64,000 bases of DNA from Mycolicibacter sp. MU0102 (GCF_963378105.1 NZ_OY726398.1:558001-622000), one strand, 5' to 3'; shown: positions 33,829 through 42,670, counted from the first letter of the stretch. Numbers and translations: made by a program. The notes: generated by a model from the letters alone, not told the origin.

Positions 33829-34818
33829 TCAGGTTGATGCCGGTTCGTTAGGAACATCGGGAAGCGGTGGGCGGCCGAACTGTTGGCGAAACGCGTCCAC
33901 CGTGTAACTGACGACGGTTGCCTCACGAGGGGCACGGACCGTCGCCGAGCGCGGGATCCGCACCATGGGGCCGAGCTGGCCGGCGTACTGGTCCGGTTTG
34001 CCGATCTTGAGCAGCCCGTCGCCGGCGCCCGCCGAGTCGGGGGCGATCTCCACCTCGCCTTCGGTGACGACGTAGATCAGGTCCTCGACGGTGCCCTGCT
34101 CCAGCAGTACCGAGCCCGGCCCCAGCCGGACCGGCGCCTGCTGCGGGCGCGTCGGTACGGCGGTCGGCGACAGCTGAATGACGATGTCGGCCAGCGGAAC
34201 GATCCGGGTGTCGTGGGTCGCGACCACCACGACGCGATCACCGGCCGCCAGCACCCGCAGCAGTTGCACGACTTCGCCGGCCCGGACGTAGTCCAGTTGC
34301 GCGGTGGGTTCATCAGCCAGGATCAGCGGCGGATCCAGTGCCAGGGCACGCGCCACCGCCACTCGCTGCTGCTGGCCGCCGCTGAGCTGCCCCGGCCGGT
34401 GGTGGGTCCGGTCGGCCAGACCAACCCGTGACAGCAGATCCCGGGCACGTTCCTGGGCGGACCACTGGGTCCATCCCGCCGCCCACATCGGCACCATCAC
34501 GTTCTCCAGGGCGGTCAAGCTCGGCACAAGATTGAACGCCTGGAAGACGATGCCGACGGTGCGCCGTCGGTAGGAGGTGATCTCGCGTCGGCTCAGTCCG
34601 GTCACTTCGGTGGCGCCGAAGTGGATCTGACCGCTCGTCGGACTCAAGATGCCGCCCAGGCACGACAGCAGCGTGGTCTTGCCGCAGCCGCTGGGACCGA
34701 GCACCACCACCAGTGACCCGGCCGGAACGTCCAGGCTCAGGCCGTGGATGGGACGGATCGGCTCCCCGCCGCCGGTGGCGTATTCGATGACCAGATCACG
34801 GATCTGCAGGTCCCCCAT
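33829..34818 (-). CDS. ABC transporter ATPase with C-terminal cNMP-binding-like domain, Rv0073 homolog
   Basis: 329 residues. Residues 1-220 are a MacB-class ATPase: Walker A LGPSGCGKTTL, Q-loop FQAFNLVPSLTA, signature LSGGQQQRVAVARAL, Walker B ILADEPTAQLD, H-loop VATHDTRI. Residues about 235-315 look like a cyclic-nucleotide-binding beta-roll (GSVLLEQGTVEDLIYVVTEG, then YAGQLGPMVRIPRSATVRAP). The canonical phosphate-binding cassette arginine is not certain. The partner permease gene ends 3 bp upstream. M. tuberculosis Rv0073 has the same length; its glutamine-transport label is not supported by this MacB-like form. Confidence 0.88.
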   Translation of the reverse strand: MGDLQIRDLVIEYATGGGEPIRPIHGLSLDVPAGSLVVVLGPSGCGKTTLLSCLGGILSPTSGQIHFGATEVTGLSRREITSYRRRTVGIVFQAFNLVPSLTALENVMVPMWAAGWTQWSAQERARDLLSRVGLADRTHHRPGQLSGGQQQRVAVARALALDPPLILADEPTAQLDYVRAGEVVQLLRVLAAGDRVVVVATHDTRIVPLADIVIQLSPTAVPTRPQQAPVRLGPGSVLLEQGTVEDLIYVVTEGEVEIAPDSAGAGDGLLKIGKPDQYAGQLGPMVRIPRSATVRAPREATVVSYTVDAFRQQFGRPPLPDVPNEPAST

Positions 34819-34821
34819 GCG

Positions 34822-35871
34822 CTACGGCCCCCCGAACGCCAGTACCGGGTCGACGGCCACCGCATGCCGCAGACCCGCCAGGCTGGCCAGCAGGCCGATC
34901 CCCACCGCGGTCAGGACCAGCAGCGTGAACGACGACCCGGTCACCGCCACCAGCATCGGGAACAGCGGTCCGATCGCCACCGCCAGTACGCCACCGAGCA
35001 CTGCTGCGGCCACCGCGACGACCACCGCCTGCAGCGCCAGTCCGGCCAGCACCATCCACGTCGTGACGCCCAGCGCTTTGAACACCGCGAAGTCGCGGGT
35101 GCGTTCCAGCGCCGACAGGTAGATCAGCGAGCCCACGATCAGTGCGGCGACGCCCCACAACAGCACCGACATGTACGACAGCGCCATCTGCGCACCCGCC
35201 AAGGGGCGAACCATATCGTCGACGGCGGCGGTTCGGTCGACGACTCGGTAGCCCTCCGGCACCCGAGCGGGGCTGCCCCGCAAGCCGATAGCGGAGGCCA
35301 CCGGCTGCCCCGAATACATCAGTCGTTGAGCGCCCGCCACGGTCAGAAAACCATTGGGTTGGCCGGCCAGCGTGGTCGACTTCTCTACGAGTCCGACGAT
35401 CCGCAACTTTTCCGCGCCCAGTTCGACGTCGTCGCCGACGGCACGCTTGAGCGTGGTCGACATGGCGATCTCGTTGGGCTCGGTCGGAGCTCGCCCCGCA
35501 GTGAGTGGCGGCATCGCGGCTTTGGGCACACCGTAGATATTCACGTTCAGCGGTGCCTTGCCGTCCTGCAGGATGGTGTTGCCGTAGACCACGGGCATCG
35601 CCGCTTCTACGCCGGAAATCCGGGCGACGTCCCCGGCTTCGGCCTGCGGGAACCGCGATGAGCCCATGAACGGTCCTACCGCAGCCGTCTGGATCAGGTA
35701 GCCGTCGATGCCCAGCGAATCGACCACGTTCTCCGCCTCAACCCGGAACCCGTGGGTCAACCCGGCCAGCACCAGTGTCAGTGCGAACACCATCGCAGTG
35801 CCCACGGCGGCAACGATGAACCGGCGCAGTCGCCACTGCAGGTCACGAAACGCGGTGATCAACATCCGCAC
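34822..35871 (-). CDS. FtsX/MacB-type ABC transporter permease, Rv0072 homolog
   Basis: 349 residues. An N-terminal helix (RRFIVAAVGTAMVFALTLVLAGL) is followed by a roughly 200-residue extracytoplasmic MacB-like domain (VVDSLGIDGYLIQTAAVG, GVEAAMPVVYG, KLRIVGLVEKSTTLAGQP). Three C-terminal helices hold the FtsX core: LSYMSVLLWGVAALIVGSLI, RDFAVFKALGVTTWMVLAGL, SFTLLVLTAVGIGLLASLAG. With the downstream ATPase it forms a mechanotransmission-type exporter or lipid/peptide transport system, not an uptake permease. Confidence 0.88.
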   Translation of the reverse strand: MRMLITAFRDLQWRLRRFIVAAVGTAMVFALTLVLAGLTHGFRVEAENVVDSLGIDGYLIQTAAVGPFMGSSRFPQAEAGDVARISGVEAAMPVVYGNTILQDGKAPLNVNIYGVPKAAMPPLTAGRAPTEPNEIAMSTTLKRAVGDDVELGAEKLRIVGLVEKSTTLAGQPNGFLTVAGAQRLMYSGQPVASAIGLRGSPARVPEGYRVVDRTAAVDDMVRPLAGAQMALSYMSVLLWGVAALIVGSLIYLSALERTRDFAVFKALGVTTWMVLAGLALQAVVVAVAAAVLGGVLAVAIGPLFPMLVAVTGSSFTLLVLTAVGIGLLASLAGLRHAVAVDPVLAFGGP

Positions 35872-36035
35872 GCGCGAATGTTATCGCAGCGTGCGGATCT
35901 GATCGCCCGCTCGGTGCGCAGCCGGACGGGCCTCCGCAAATCCGGAATGCCCGGTCAACGGCTAGCTTTTGGGCTACAAATACACACACGCCGCTTTTTG
36001 TGAGCCCGGTGTACGCCCCAGGGAGGGGGTCGGTG

Positions 36036-37409
36036 ATGAATTACGCTGCCCTGCCACCGGAGATCAACTCGTTGCGTCTCTACACCGGGCCGGGCTCCGC
36101 CCCGATGCGCGCCGCTGCCGCTGCCTGGGGCGGACTCTCCGCCGAACTGCACTCGGCGGTTGCGTCGTACGAATCGGTGACCGCCGAGCTCACGGCTCAG
36201 GCCTGGCTCGGGCCGTCGTCGGAGGCGCTGACCCGGGCCGCGGCGCTGTATGTGGCCTGGATGACCGCCACCGCGGCACAGATCGACGAGACGACCGCCC
36301 AGGCGAACGCGGCGGCGGCGGCCTATGAGGCGGCGCACAGCGCGACGGTGCCGCCCTCGGTGGTGGCGGCCAACCGAGCGCGATTGCTACTACTGATCGC
36401 CACCAATGTCTTGGGCACCAACACCGCGGCGATCGCCGCCAACGAGGCCGAATACGGCGAGATGTGGGCCCAGGATGCGGCCGCGATGTACGCCTACGCA
36501 GCGGCTTCGGCCGCCGCCACCGGGCTCACGCCGTTCCAGAAACCGCCGCAGACCAGCAATCCCGCCGGACCGGCCAGCCAGGCCGCCTCGGTCGGGACCG
36601 CCGAGGCCACCTCGTCCTCGTCCGACGTCCAGTCCCTGCTCAGCCAGTTGGCCTCGGGGATCTTCGGGTCGCCGAACAGCTCGCTGCTGCAGACGGCGGC
36701 GGCCACGCTGCCCGGGATCGCGCAGGGCCCCGAGGACCTGCTCGTGTGGCCGAGCCTGTCCGATCTGTTGGGCGTCAGCGCGGTGTCGATGCTCTCGGTG
36801 GTGATGTCTGCCGGCGCCTGGGCGGCGGGCGATGCCAGCACCCGGGAGATCTTGTCCGAGCAGGATCAGCTGCAGATGGTGGAGTACGAGATCCTGCGCA
36901 ACATCGACCTGTTCTCCCCGTTGACCCCGTCGCGGCCGATGGTGCCGGGGGCGTCGTCGATGTCGGCGGCGATGGGCGAGGCGATCACCGCCGGGAACCT
37001 GTCGGTGCCGATCAACTGGGCGGCCAACGCCCCCGAGATTCGGAGCCTGTCCTACTCCAAGCCGCTTGCCGGGCCGGGCTTCGGCGGTGCGCCGCCGGCA
37101 TCGCTGGGCGCTGCCGGCACCGCGTTCAGCCAGATGGCGCTGGCGGGCATGGGCGGCAGCGCCCTGGCGGGCTCGGTCAGTCGCGGCCGCGGGGGCGCCG
37201 ACGCGGCCGCGTCTGCGCAAGTGCAGATGCCGCAGCGCGCCGCGGGCGACGCGGCGGCTGATTCGCAGGCTGGTGACACCGAGGGAGCCCCAGGCCCGTC
37301 GATGATGGGCATCGCCGCGGAGATCCGCGAATTCGCCGAGCTGCGTGACCGTGGGTTGATCACTAATGACGAGTACAACGAACAGAAGATGCGCCTGTTA
37401 GGGCACTAA
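36036..37409 (+). CDS. PPE family protein, SVP subgroup, with SHOCT-like C-terminus
   Basis: 457 residues from the ATG at 36036, with GGGAGGGGG upstream; the open frame begins earlier, but the PPE domain (MNYAALPPEINSLRLYTGPG) fixes the start. Residues 1-180 form the PPE helical domain with SAAWxG-type motif TAQAWLGPSS and NVLGTNTAAIAANEAEYGEMWAQDAAAM. The SVP signature is GNLSVPINWA. The last 33 residues (AEIREFAELRDRGLITNDEY...) look like a SHOCT helix pair, which is not standard for PPE proteins. It would be secreted by a type VII system; no PE partner gene is adjacent. Confidence 0.92.
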   Translation: MNYAALPPEINSLRLYTGPGSAPMRAAAAAWGGLSAELHSAVASYESVTAELTAQAWLGPSSEALTRAAALYVAWMTATAAQIDETTAQANAAAAAYEAAHSATVPPSVVAANRARLLLLIATNVLGTNTAAIAANEAEYGEMWAQDAAAMYAYAAASAAATGLTPFQKPPQTSNPAGPASQAASVGTAEATSSSSDVQSLLSQLASGIFGSPNSSLLQTAAATLPGIAQGPEDLLVWPSLSDLLGVSAVSMLSVVMSAGAWAAGDASTREILSEQDQLQMVEYEILRNIDLFSPLTPSRPMVPGASSMSAAMGEAITAGNLSVPINWAANAPEIRSLSYSKPLAGPGFGGAPPASLGAAGTAFSQMALAGMGGSALAGSVSRGRGGADAAASAQVQMPQRAAGDAAADSQAGDTEGAPGPSMMGIAAEIREFAELRDRGLITNDEYNEQKMRLLGH

Positions 37410-37538
37410 ACAGATTCCGTGTTTGCGGCTGTTTTTCCGTCTAAATCCCGCCCTTGTGGCTCCAAGTCTCGATGGCTAGGCTCCGGGCCACTCAGTTGTT
37501 GCTCAGGGGTGCAGTCGAGTCAGTCGGAGGGGCGGGAA

Positions 37539-39080
37539 ATGGTTGATCGGGGCAGTCAGGGGCGTCTTGGCAGGAACCGTCACACCCTGGTGGGGGCCTG
37601 CCTGGCGCTAGGGTTGGCGCCCGCGGCACCGGCATACGCCGATTTCGACGACCTGTTCGGGTTCGATCAGCTCTTCGATGCCGCAAGCCTGGGGGCGGCG
37701 GTGCCCGACGTCGCCGCCGCGACCGACACGTTGGACCTTTCGCAGGTGGTGGGCGACGACATCTACACCTGGGCATCGGTGGTCGAGGTCGTCTTCGCCG
37801 GGCTGTTCCAGAACCAGCTCTACGCGACCGTTCACGACCTCGGTGAGATGTGGATCCAGGGCCCAGGTGTGCTGTTGGACCCGATCATCAACCCGCTCTT
37901 CGCTTTTGATGGCGCGTGCGGCCTGATCTGCAACGGCGTGAATGGCACGGTGGATCACCCCGACGGTGGCGACGGCGGCTGGCTGTTCGGTGACGGGGGC
38001 AGCGGCTACAACCCGGGCGCCTCCGAAGACACCGAACTCGGCGTCAACGGCGGGGCCGGTGGCGACGCGAAGATGATCGGCAACGGCGGCTGGGGCGGCG
38101 ATGGCGGGGCCAGTGCCGACGGCGGTGTCGGCGGTGTCGGCGGCTGGCTGATGGGCAACGGCGGTGACGGCGGCTGGGGCGGCGACGGGCTCGACAGTGT
38201 GTCGGGCACCGCCGGCAACGGGGGTGACGGCGCGCTGGGCGGCGACGCCATCTCGCTGTTCGGGGCGGGCGGACGCGGCGGTGATGGCGGTGACGGCGGC
38301 TGGGGCAACGACGGCGGTGACGGCGGCAACGGCGGCGCCGCGGGTGATGGCGGCAATGCGGTGGCCGGCTTCGGCGGCCCCGGTGGGTCTGGCGGCTACG
38401 GCGGTAACGGCGGCGCCGGCACCGCCGAACACCCGAGCGGCGGTAACGGCGGAGACGGCGGCGCCTCCGGAAACGCCGGCAACCTGATGATCATGGGCAA
38501 TGCCGGACCCGGCGGCTTCAGCGCTCCCGGCGGCAACGGCGGAGACGGCCTGGCCGGCTCAGCCCAGGGCAACGGCGGCAACGGCGGCCGCGGCGGCGAC
38601 AGTGGCTCCGGCGGCTACGGCGGCAACCCGAGCCACGCTCGTGCCGGCGGTGCCGGCGGCAACGGCGGGGCAGCGGGATCGCCCACTGCCACCGCAGGCA
38701 ACGGCGGTGACGGCGGCAATGGCGGCGACGGCATGCTCGGCCATCCCAACGGAGGTGAAGCCGGCGGAGGCGGCGCAGGCGGAACCGGTGGCGCCGGTGG
38801 CGCGGGAACGGCCGCTCACCCCGACGGCGGAGCCGGCGGGAAGGGCGGCAACGGGGGTAACGCCGGCGACGGTAACGCCGCGGCGGCCGGTGGGGCCGGG
38901 GGCACCGGAGGCGCCGGTGGCGCGGCCGGCCCCGGTGGGTCGGTCGGTCGCGGCGGCGACGGCGGCAATGGCGGTACGGGCGGTCAGGCTCCCACGCCGG
39001 GGGCGGGCGGTAAGGCCGGTAGCGGCGGAGTAGGTGACCCCGATGGCGGCGCCGGGCAGTCCGGGGCGCCCGGTAGCTGA
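37539..39080 (+). CDS. Secreted PGRS protein without PE domain
   Basis: 513 residues from the ATG at 37539, with GGAGG upstream. The signal peptide (LVGACLALGLAPAAPAYA, about 17-34) leads to DFDDLFGFDQLFD and a domain of about 95 residues (YATVHDLGEMWIQGPGVLLD, DPIINPLFAFDGACGLICNG) homologous to the front of the GH5 fusions. From about residue 150 (HPDGGDGGWLFGDGGSGYN) to the end it is pure GGxGGx PGRS repeat with no catalytic domain. It lies between two PPE genes. This is a free-standing member of the same signal-peptide PGRS family. Confidence 0.88.
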   Translation: MVDRGSQGRLGRNRHTLVGACLALGLAPAAPAYADFDDLFGFDQLFDAASLGAAVPDVAAATDTLDLSQVVGDDIYTWASVVEVVFAGLFQNQLYATVHDLGEMWIQGPGVLLDPIINPLFAFDGACGLICNGVNGTVDHPDGGDGGWLFGDGGSGYNPGASEDTELGVNGGAGGDAKMIGNGGWGGDGGASADGGVGGVGGWLMGNGGDGGWGGDGLDSVSGTAGNGGDGALGGDAISLFGAGGRGGDGGDGGWGNDGGDGGNGGAAGDGGNAVAGFGGPGGSGGYGGNGGAGTAEHPSGGNGGDGGASGNAGNLMIMGNAGPGGFSAPGGNGGDGLAGSAQGNGGNGGRGGDSGSGGYGGNPSHARAGGAGGNGGAAGSPTATAGNGGDGGNGGDGMLGHPNGGEAGGGGAGGTGGAGGAGTAAHPDGGAGGKGGNGGNAGDGNAAAAGGAGGTGGAGGAAGPGGSVGRGGDGGNGGTGGQAPTPGAGGKAGSGGVGDPDGGAGQSGAPGS

Positions 39081-39100
39081 AGCGGGTGACCAGATCCGGG

Positions 39101-40552
39101 TCAGTCGAGCTGATCCGGATCTTCGGGGACCTCCCAGGTGCGCGGCAGCATCGGGATGGCGGGACCCGTGGCGCTCTCGGCAAAAGTGGTCAAACCGGTT
39201 ACCGCAGAGTCGGTCTCATGACGCACGGTGCCTGGGAAACCGATCGGTCCCGCGCCGTGTTGTGCGGCCGCGGTGTCCCCGGAGTCAAGGTATTCATAGC
39301 GGTTACCAGGATCGGTCAGTGCCGTGCGCTGTCGGCGCCGGCGTACCTGAACCGCGGGAGCGGCGCTGGCCGCCACCGCCTCGGCCGCGTCGCGGCGCTG
39401 ATCCTGCGCGGGAGCACCTGCGCGCACCTTCATGCGCGCGCCGCTGGTCGGGCCGCCTCCTACCAGGTACGGGACGAACGCTGCCTCGGTGCCGGTGAAC
39501 GGCGGCGGAAGAGTCGGGGGGCCGGCGACGCCGGCGGCCGGGGCCAACGTCGGCGGAGCCATGGCCGGGGGAGCCGCCGGGGCGGGAGCCGGCGGCGCCG
39601 ACAACGCCGGTGGCGCGGCGGCGGCAGCGGGCACGGGCTGTGCTGGGTTCAGGGCGGGCAGCGCCGGTGCGGCGGGAGCGTTGATGCCCGCCAAGCCGGC
39701 CAACCCGGCGACACCGACAAAACCGCCCAGCGGCGACACGGGTGCGACCAAACCGAGCATGGTCTCGGTCAGCGCCGTGACGGCCGGCGCCATCCCGAGC
39801 ACGATCTCACCCGCGTAGTGCGGTGCGATCGTCATCAGCACCGGATCGCTGATCAGGCTGGTGAACGGATTGTTGCTGGACAAGTCGGCCTGGATGGCCT
39901 CGTTGATCTCGGCGATGCGGGTGGTCCACCAGCTCTCCTGGTAGATATTGCCGAAGTCCTGGGTGGGTGCCTGGCCGCTCCGATGCTGGTGGTCGCGGTG
40001 CTGGGGGGTATCGGGATTGAGCACCGTCGGTGCGGTCGAGGCCGCCGGCGACGACGCCACCGCAGCGCCGGCCACCTCCTGATACGTCGACATCGTGGTG
40101 GCCGCCTGGACCCACATCCGGGTGTAGTCGGCCTCATTGAGCGCGATCGGAATCGCGTTGATCCCAAAGAAGTTCGTCGCCACCAGCACGGCGTGAATGG
40201 TGTGATTGGCGGCCAGTTCGGCCAGCGTCGGCATGGCGGCCAACGCGGAGGTGTAGGCGGTCGCGGCGGTCTGGTGCTGAGCGGCCAACGTCATACTGTC
40301 CGCGCCGGCTTTCGTCAGCCAAGCCAGGTACGGAACATTCGCCGCCACATAGGATTCCGCGCTCGGCCCTTGCCATGATCCCGCCTGCACCGTCGCAAGC
40401 ATGGTGGAAAGTTCCTCTGCCACTTCGGTGTATTCCGTGCTCAACGCATCCCACATCGCCGCGGCCGCCAACAATGGCCCCGCGCCCGGACCGCTACTCA
40501 GCAGGGCTGAGTACACCTCCGGTGGTGACGCCATCCAGATCGGCTCCGTCAT
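39101..40552 (-). CDS. PPE family protein, PPW subgroup
   Basis: 483 residues, ATG at 40552. The PPE domain (IWMASPPEVYSALLSSGPGA; QAGSWQGPSAESYVAANVPY; NFFGINAIPIALNEADYTRM) covers residues 1-170. A His-rich linker (PQHRDHQHRSGQAP) and a long Ala-Pro segment (about 290-360) follow. A basic run (QVRRRRQR) could be a nuclear-localisation-like or DNA-binding patch, as discussed for M. tuberculosis PPE2. The C-terminus holds the PPW signature: GPIGFPGTV and PMLPRTW. Convergent with the PGRS gene (20 bp between stops). Confidence 0.92.
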   Translation of the reverse strand: MTEPIWMASPPEVYSALLSSGPGAGPLLAAAAMWDALSTEYTEVAEELSTMLATVQAGSWQGPSAESYVAANVPYLAWLTKAGADSMTLAAQHQTAATAYTSALAAMPTLAELAANHTIHAVLVATNFFGINAIPIALNEADYTRMWVQAATTMSTYQEVAGAAVASSPAASTAPTVLNPDTPQHRDHQHRSGQAPTQDFGNIYQESWWTTRIAEINEAIQADLSSNNPFTSLISDPVLMTIAPHYAGEIVLGMAPAVTALTETMLGLVAPVSPLGGFVGVAGLAGLAGINAPAAPALPALNPAQPVPAAAAAPPALSAPPAPAPAAPPAMAPPTLAPAAGVAGPPTLPPPFTGTEAAFVPYLVGGGPTSGARMKVRAGAPAQDQRRDAAEAVAASAAPAVQVRRRRQRTALTDPGNRYEYLDSGDTAAAQHGAGPIGFPGTVRHETDSAVTGLTTFAESATGPAIPMLPRTWEVPEDPDQLD

Positions 40553-40685
40553 TGCCGCCTTTCGCGGGGTGATTAGACAAAAGCCTAAACCTCAAATCTT
40601 GGTCATTCCCTGGAAGTTTCCTCGGAATGCGGGACCCATATGCGGATTCGTCCGCATTTATGGAAGGCTATGTACCTCGGCGGGT

Positions 40686-41888
40686 TTATCGGGCGGGTGG
40701 GCGCACCAGAAAGCCGCTCATGATCAGACTGCGGGCCAGCTCAATCTGTTGTGCGGCGGCCAGTTCCGGCAGTTCGCCGACCCGGAACGGCTCGGTTCGT
40801 TCCGACACAAATCGCATCGCGGCTTCGTGGTCCAGGCGGGCGGTGACGATGAGCTGGGCGAACTGCAGGCCGACACCGTCGGGCGTCGTGGTCACCCGGG
40901 AGTACAGCGGTTGTTGCTTGCGCACCCAGGTGTCGATGTCGAGCCCGACGGTGTCGCTGACCTGCCCGACGATCGGACAGCGTGCACGCCGCACCAGGAA
41001 ATCCTGCATGGCGCCAAGGCCTTCCGCGAGCGAGTCGGGGGACTCGACCGCGGCCAGGCCGGCATGGATCAGTGGGTCCAGGCTTGCCCGCACCTGCGCA
41101 TCATCCAGGTGCCTCGCGGGCAACCGGGTGTGCACGACGTCGTCGCGCAGACTCAACAGGTGCAGGGCGTGGGTCAGCAGCGTAAGCACCGTCGGGACGT
41201 GGATGCCGACGGTCAGGTGCACCGACGGCTCGCCGCCCGTCTCGGCGGAGTGCACTCGGCCTCGCGGCAGGTAGAGGGTGTCCCCAGCTTCCAGCCGCAG
41301 ACTCGTCGGCTCGGGAAGACCAGCCGGGTCGACCTCGTACATCTGCTGCATCCGGTGTGGCGGCACCGGATCGTCGCCGTAGAAATACCAGGTCTTGCTG
41401 CCCTGGATCTGCAGCACCAGCACGTCGTGGTGGTCGTAGTGCGGTAGGAAGCCGGTGGCGGCCGGCGGGGTGACGTAGGCGTTGACGTGAGTCGGAAAGT
41501 TCAGCTCGACCTCGACCCCATGGGTCAACGTCGACATGGCGCGCAGGTACTTCTCGATGTTGTTGCAGATGATCGTGTAGCCGTTGGCCAGCTCGGCCCG
41601 GACCCGCGCCGCGTCCAGGGTGCCATCGGGCAGCGTGTACTGCGCGGGTTCCAGGTGATCGGCGCCGCGCACCAGGCGTACCCCGGCCGGCTCGGCGACC
41701 AGCGCCGCCAGCAGCTGATCGAGCGCCGACGGGCCGCCCAGCAGCCGGTCGAAGTAGTCGGTGCGGGCCCGGGCGATGTGGTGCGGGGCGGCGCCCCACA
41801 GCTCGTCAAGGAAGGTCTGCACCGTCACCGGCGCCAGCAGCCAGGCGAGTGGGGCTTCCGGGAGCTCCCGAACTTCGAAGCTCGACAC
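40686..41888 (-). CDS. JmjC/cupin-type 2-oxoglutarate oxygenase (ribosomal hydroxylase-like)
   Basis: 400 residues from the GTG at 41888; the frame is open further up but overlaps the Ddn-like gene in another frame. It resembles the Cupin_4 family (E. coli YcfD/RoxA, human NO66/MINA). PHYDHHDVLVLQIQGSKTWY carries the HxD metal pair, RGRVHSAETGGEPSVHLTVG the distal His. N-terminal (WGAAPHHIARARTDYFDRLL) and C-terminal helical/winged regions match the family. It probably hydroxylates a ribosomal protein or another protein with Fe(II) and 2-oxoglutarate. It is the downstream gene of the run starting at 42670. Confidence 0.87.
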   Translation of the reverse strand: MSSFEVRELPEAPLAWLLAPVTVQTFLDELWGAAPHHIARARTDYFDRLLGGPSALDQLLAALVAEPAGVRLVRGADHLEPAQYTLPDGTLDAARVRAELANGYTIICNNIEKYLRAMSTLTHGVEVELNFPTHVNAYVTPPAATGFLPHYDHHDVLVLQIQGSKTWYFYGDDPVPPHRMQQMYEVDPAGLPEPTSLRLEAGDTLYLPRGRVHSAETGGEPSVHLTVGIHVPTVLTLLTHALHLLSLRDDVVHTRLPARHLDDAQVRASLDPLIHAGLAAVESPDSLAEGLGAMQDFLVRRARCPIVGQVSDTVGLDIDTWVRKQQPLYSRVTTTPDGVGLQFAQLIVTARLDHEAAMRFVSERTEPFRVGELPELAAAQQIELARSLIMSGFLVRPPAR

Positions 41889-41893
41889 CGGCC

Positions 41894-42274
41894 TCAAGCG
41901 CGGGTCAGCAACAAGGTGTGCGGCACCCCGGCGCGTCCGAGCAGCTGGCGCCACGGCGCCTTCAGCAGCTCGATTGCCTCCTCGGTAGGCACCACGTGCG
42001 GGTTCTTGACGGCGAACGTCTTCCCGCCGACCTTGACCCGCCCCCCATCGGCGGCCTGCAGATTCTTCACCCAGTCGCGGCCGGTTCCGTACGGAAGCAG
42101 CACCGCGACGCCGTCTGCGGTGTGGAACATCGAGACCGGGGTGCGGTAGGTCGCGCCGGAGCGCCGGCCGGTGTGCTCGACGATCGACCACATCGGCACC
42201 CAGCCGCAGATCGGGCGGAACAGCGGATTCGTCACAACGCGGTTGAACCGGGCGCGCCGGTCCGAGAACTGCAC
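41894..42274 (-). CDS. Ddn-like F420-dependent oxidoreductase (nitroreductase/DUF385), first of pair
   Basis: 126 residues. The split beta-barrel of the deazaflavin-dependent nitroreductase family: WSIVEHTGRRSGATYRTPVS, VAVLLPYGTGRDWVKNLQAA, GGRVKVGGKTFAVKNPHVV. These blocks form the F420 phosphate and deazaflavin pocket. It begins 3 bp after the related gene at 42278 ends, and clearly arose by tandem duplication. Likely a small cytosolic or membrane-peripheral quinone or xenobiotic reductase. Confidence 0.87.
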   Translation of the reverse strand: MQFSDRRARFNRVVTNPLFRPICGWVPMWSIVEHTGRRSGATYRTPVSMFHTADGVAVLLPYGTGRDWVKNLQAADGGRVKVGGKTFAVKNPHVVPTEEAIELLKAPWRQLLGRAGVPHTLLLTRA

Positions 42275-42277
42275 CGC

Positions 42278-42670
42278 TCAGCCCTGCCGGGTGAGCAGCA
42301 CCGCCTGCTCGAACGGCAGCCGGGCGAAGACCCGCCGCGCTCGCGGACTCACGTGTTCGGCCGCTTCTGCCTTGCTGACCACCCGCGGTTCGGTGACGCC
42401 GAAGGTCTTGCCGTGCCGACGCATGGTGCCCCCGCCGGCGGCCGTGATGTTCTTCAGCCAGTCGCGGTCCGGGCCATAGGTGAGCAGGATGGCCACCCCG
42501 CTATCGGTGCTGAAGACGGTCAGGGGAGTGCGGAAGGGCTTGCCGGAGCGCCGCCCGACATGCTCGAGGATTCCGAACGTCGGCGCCCAGCCTGCCCACA
42601 TTCTCTGGATCGGATTGGTGACATGCCGGTTGAACCGGGCCAGCCGCTGCGGTAGTTGCATGACTGCCAT
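42278..42670 (-). CDS. Ddn-like F420-dependent oxidoreductase, Rv0523c homolog
   Basis: 130 residues. Same blocks as its neighbour: FGILEHVGRRSGKPFRTPLT, VAILLTYGPDRDWLKNITAA, GGTMRRHGKTFGVTEPRVV, ending FEQAVLLTRQG. Position next to hemL matches Rv0523c, so this is the ancestral copy and the one downstream is the extra paralog. Divergent from hemL across about 85 bp. Confidence 0.88.
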   Translation of the reverse strand: MAVMQLPQRLARFNRHVTNPIQRMWAGWAPTFGILEHVGRRSGKPFRTPLTVFSTDSGVAILLTYGPDRDWLKNITAAGGGTMRRHGKTFGVTEPRVVSKAEAAEHVSPRARRVFARLPFEQAVLLTRQG

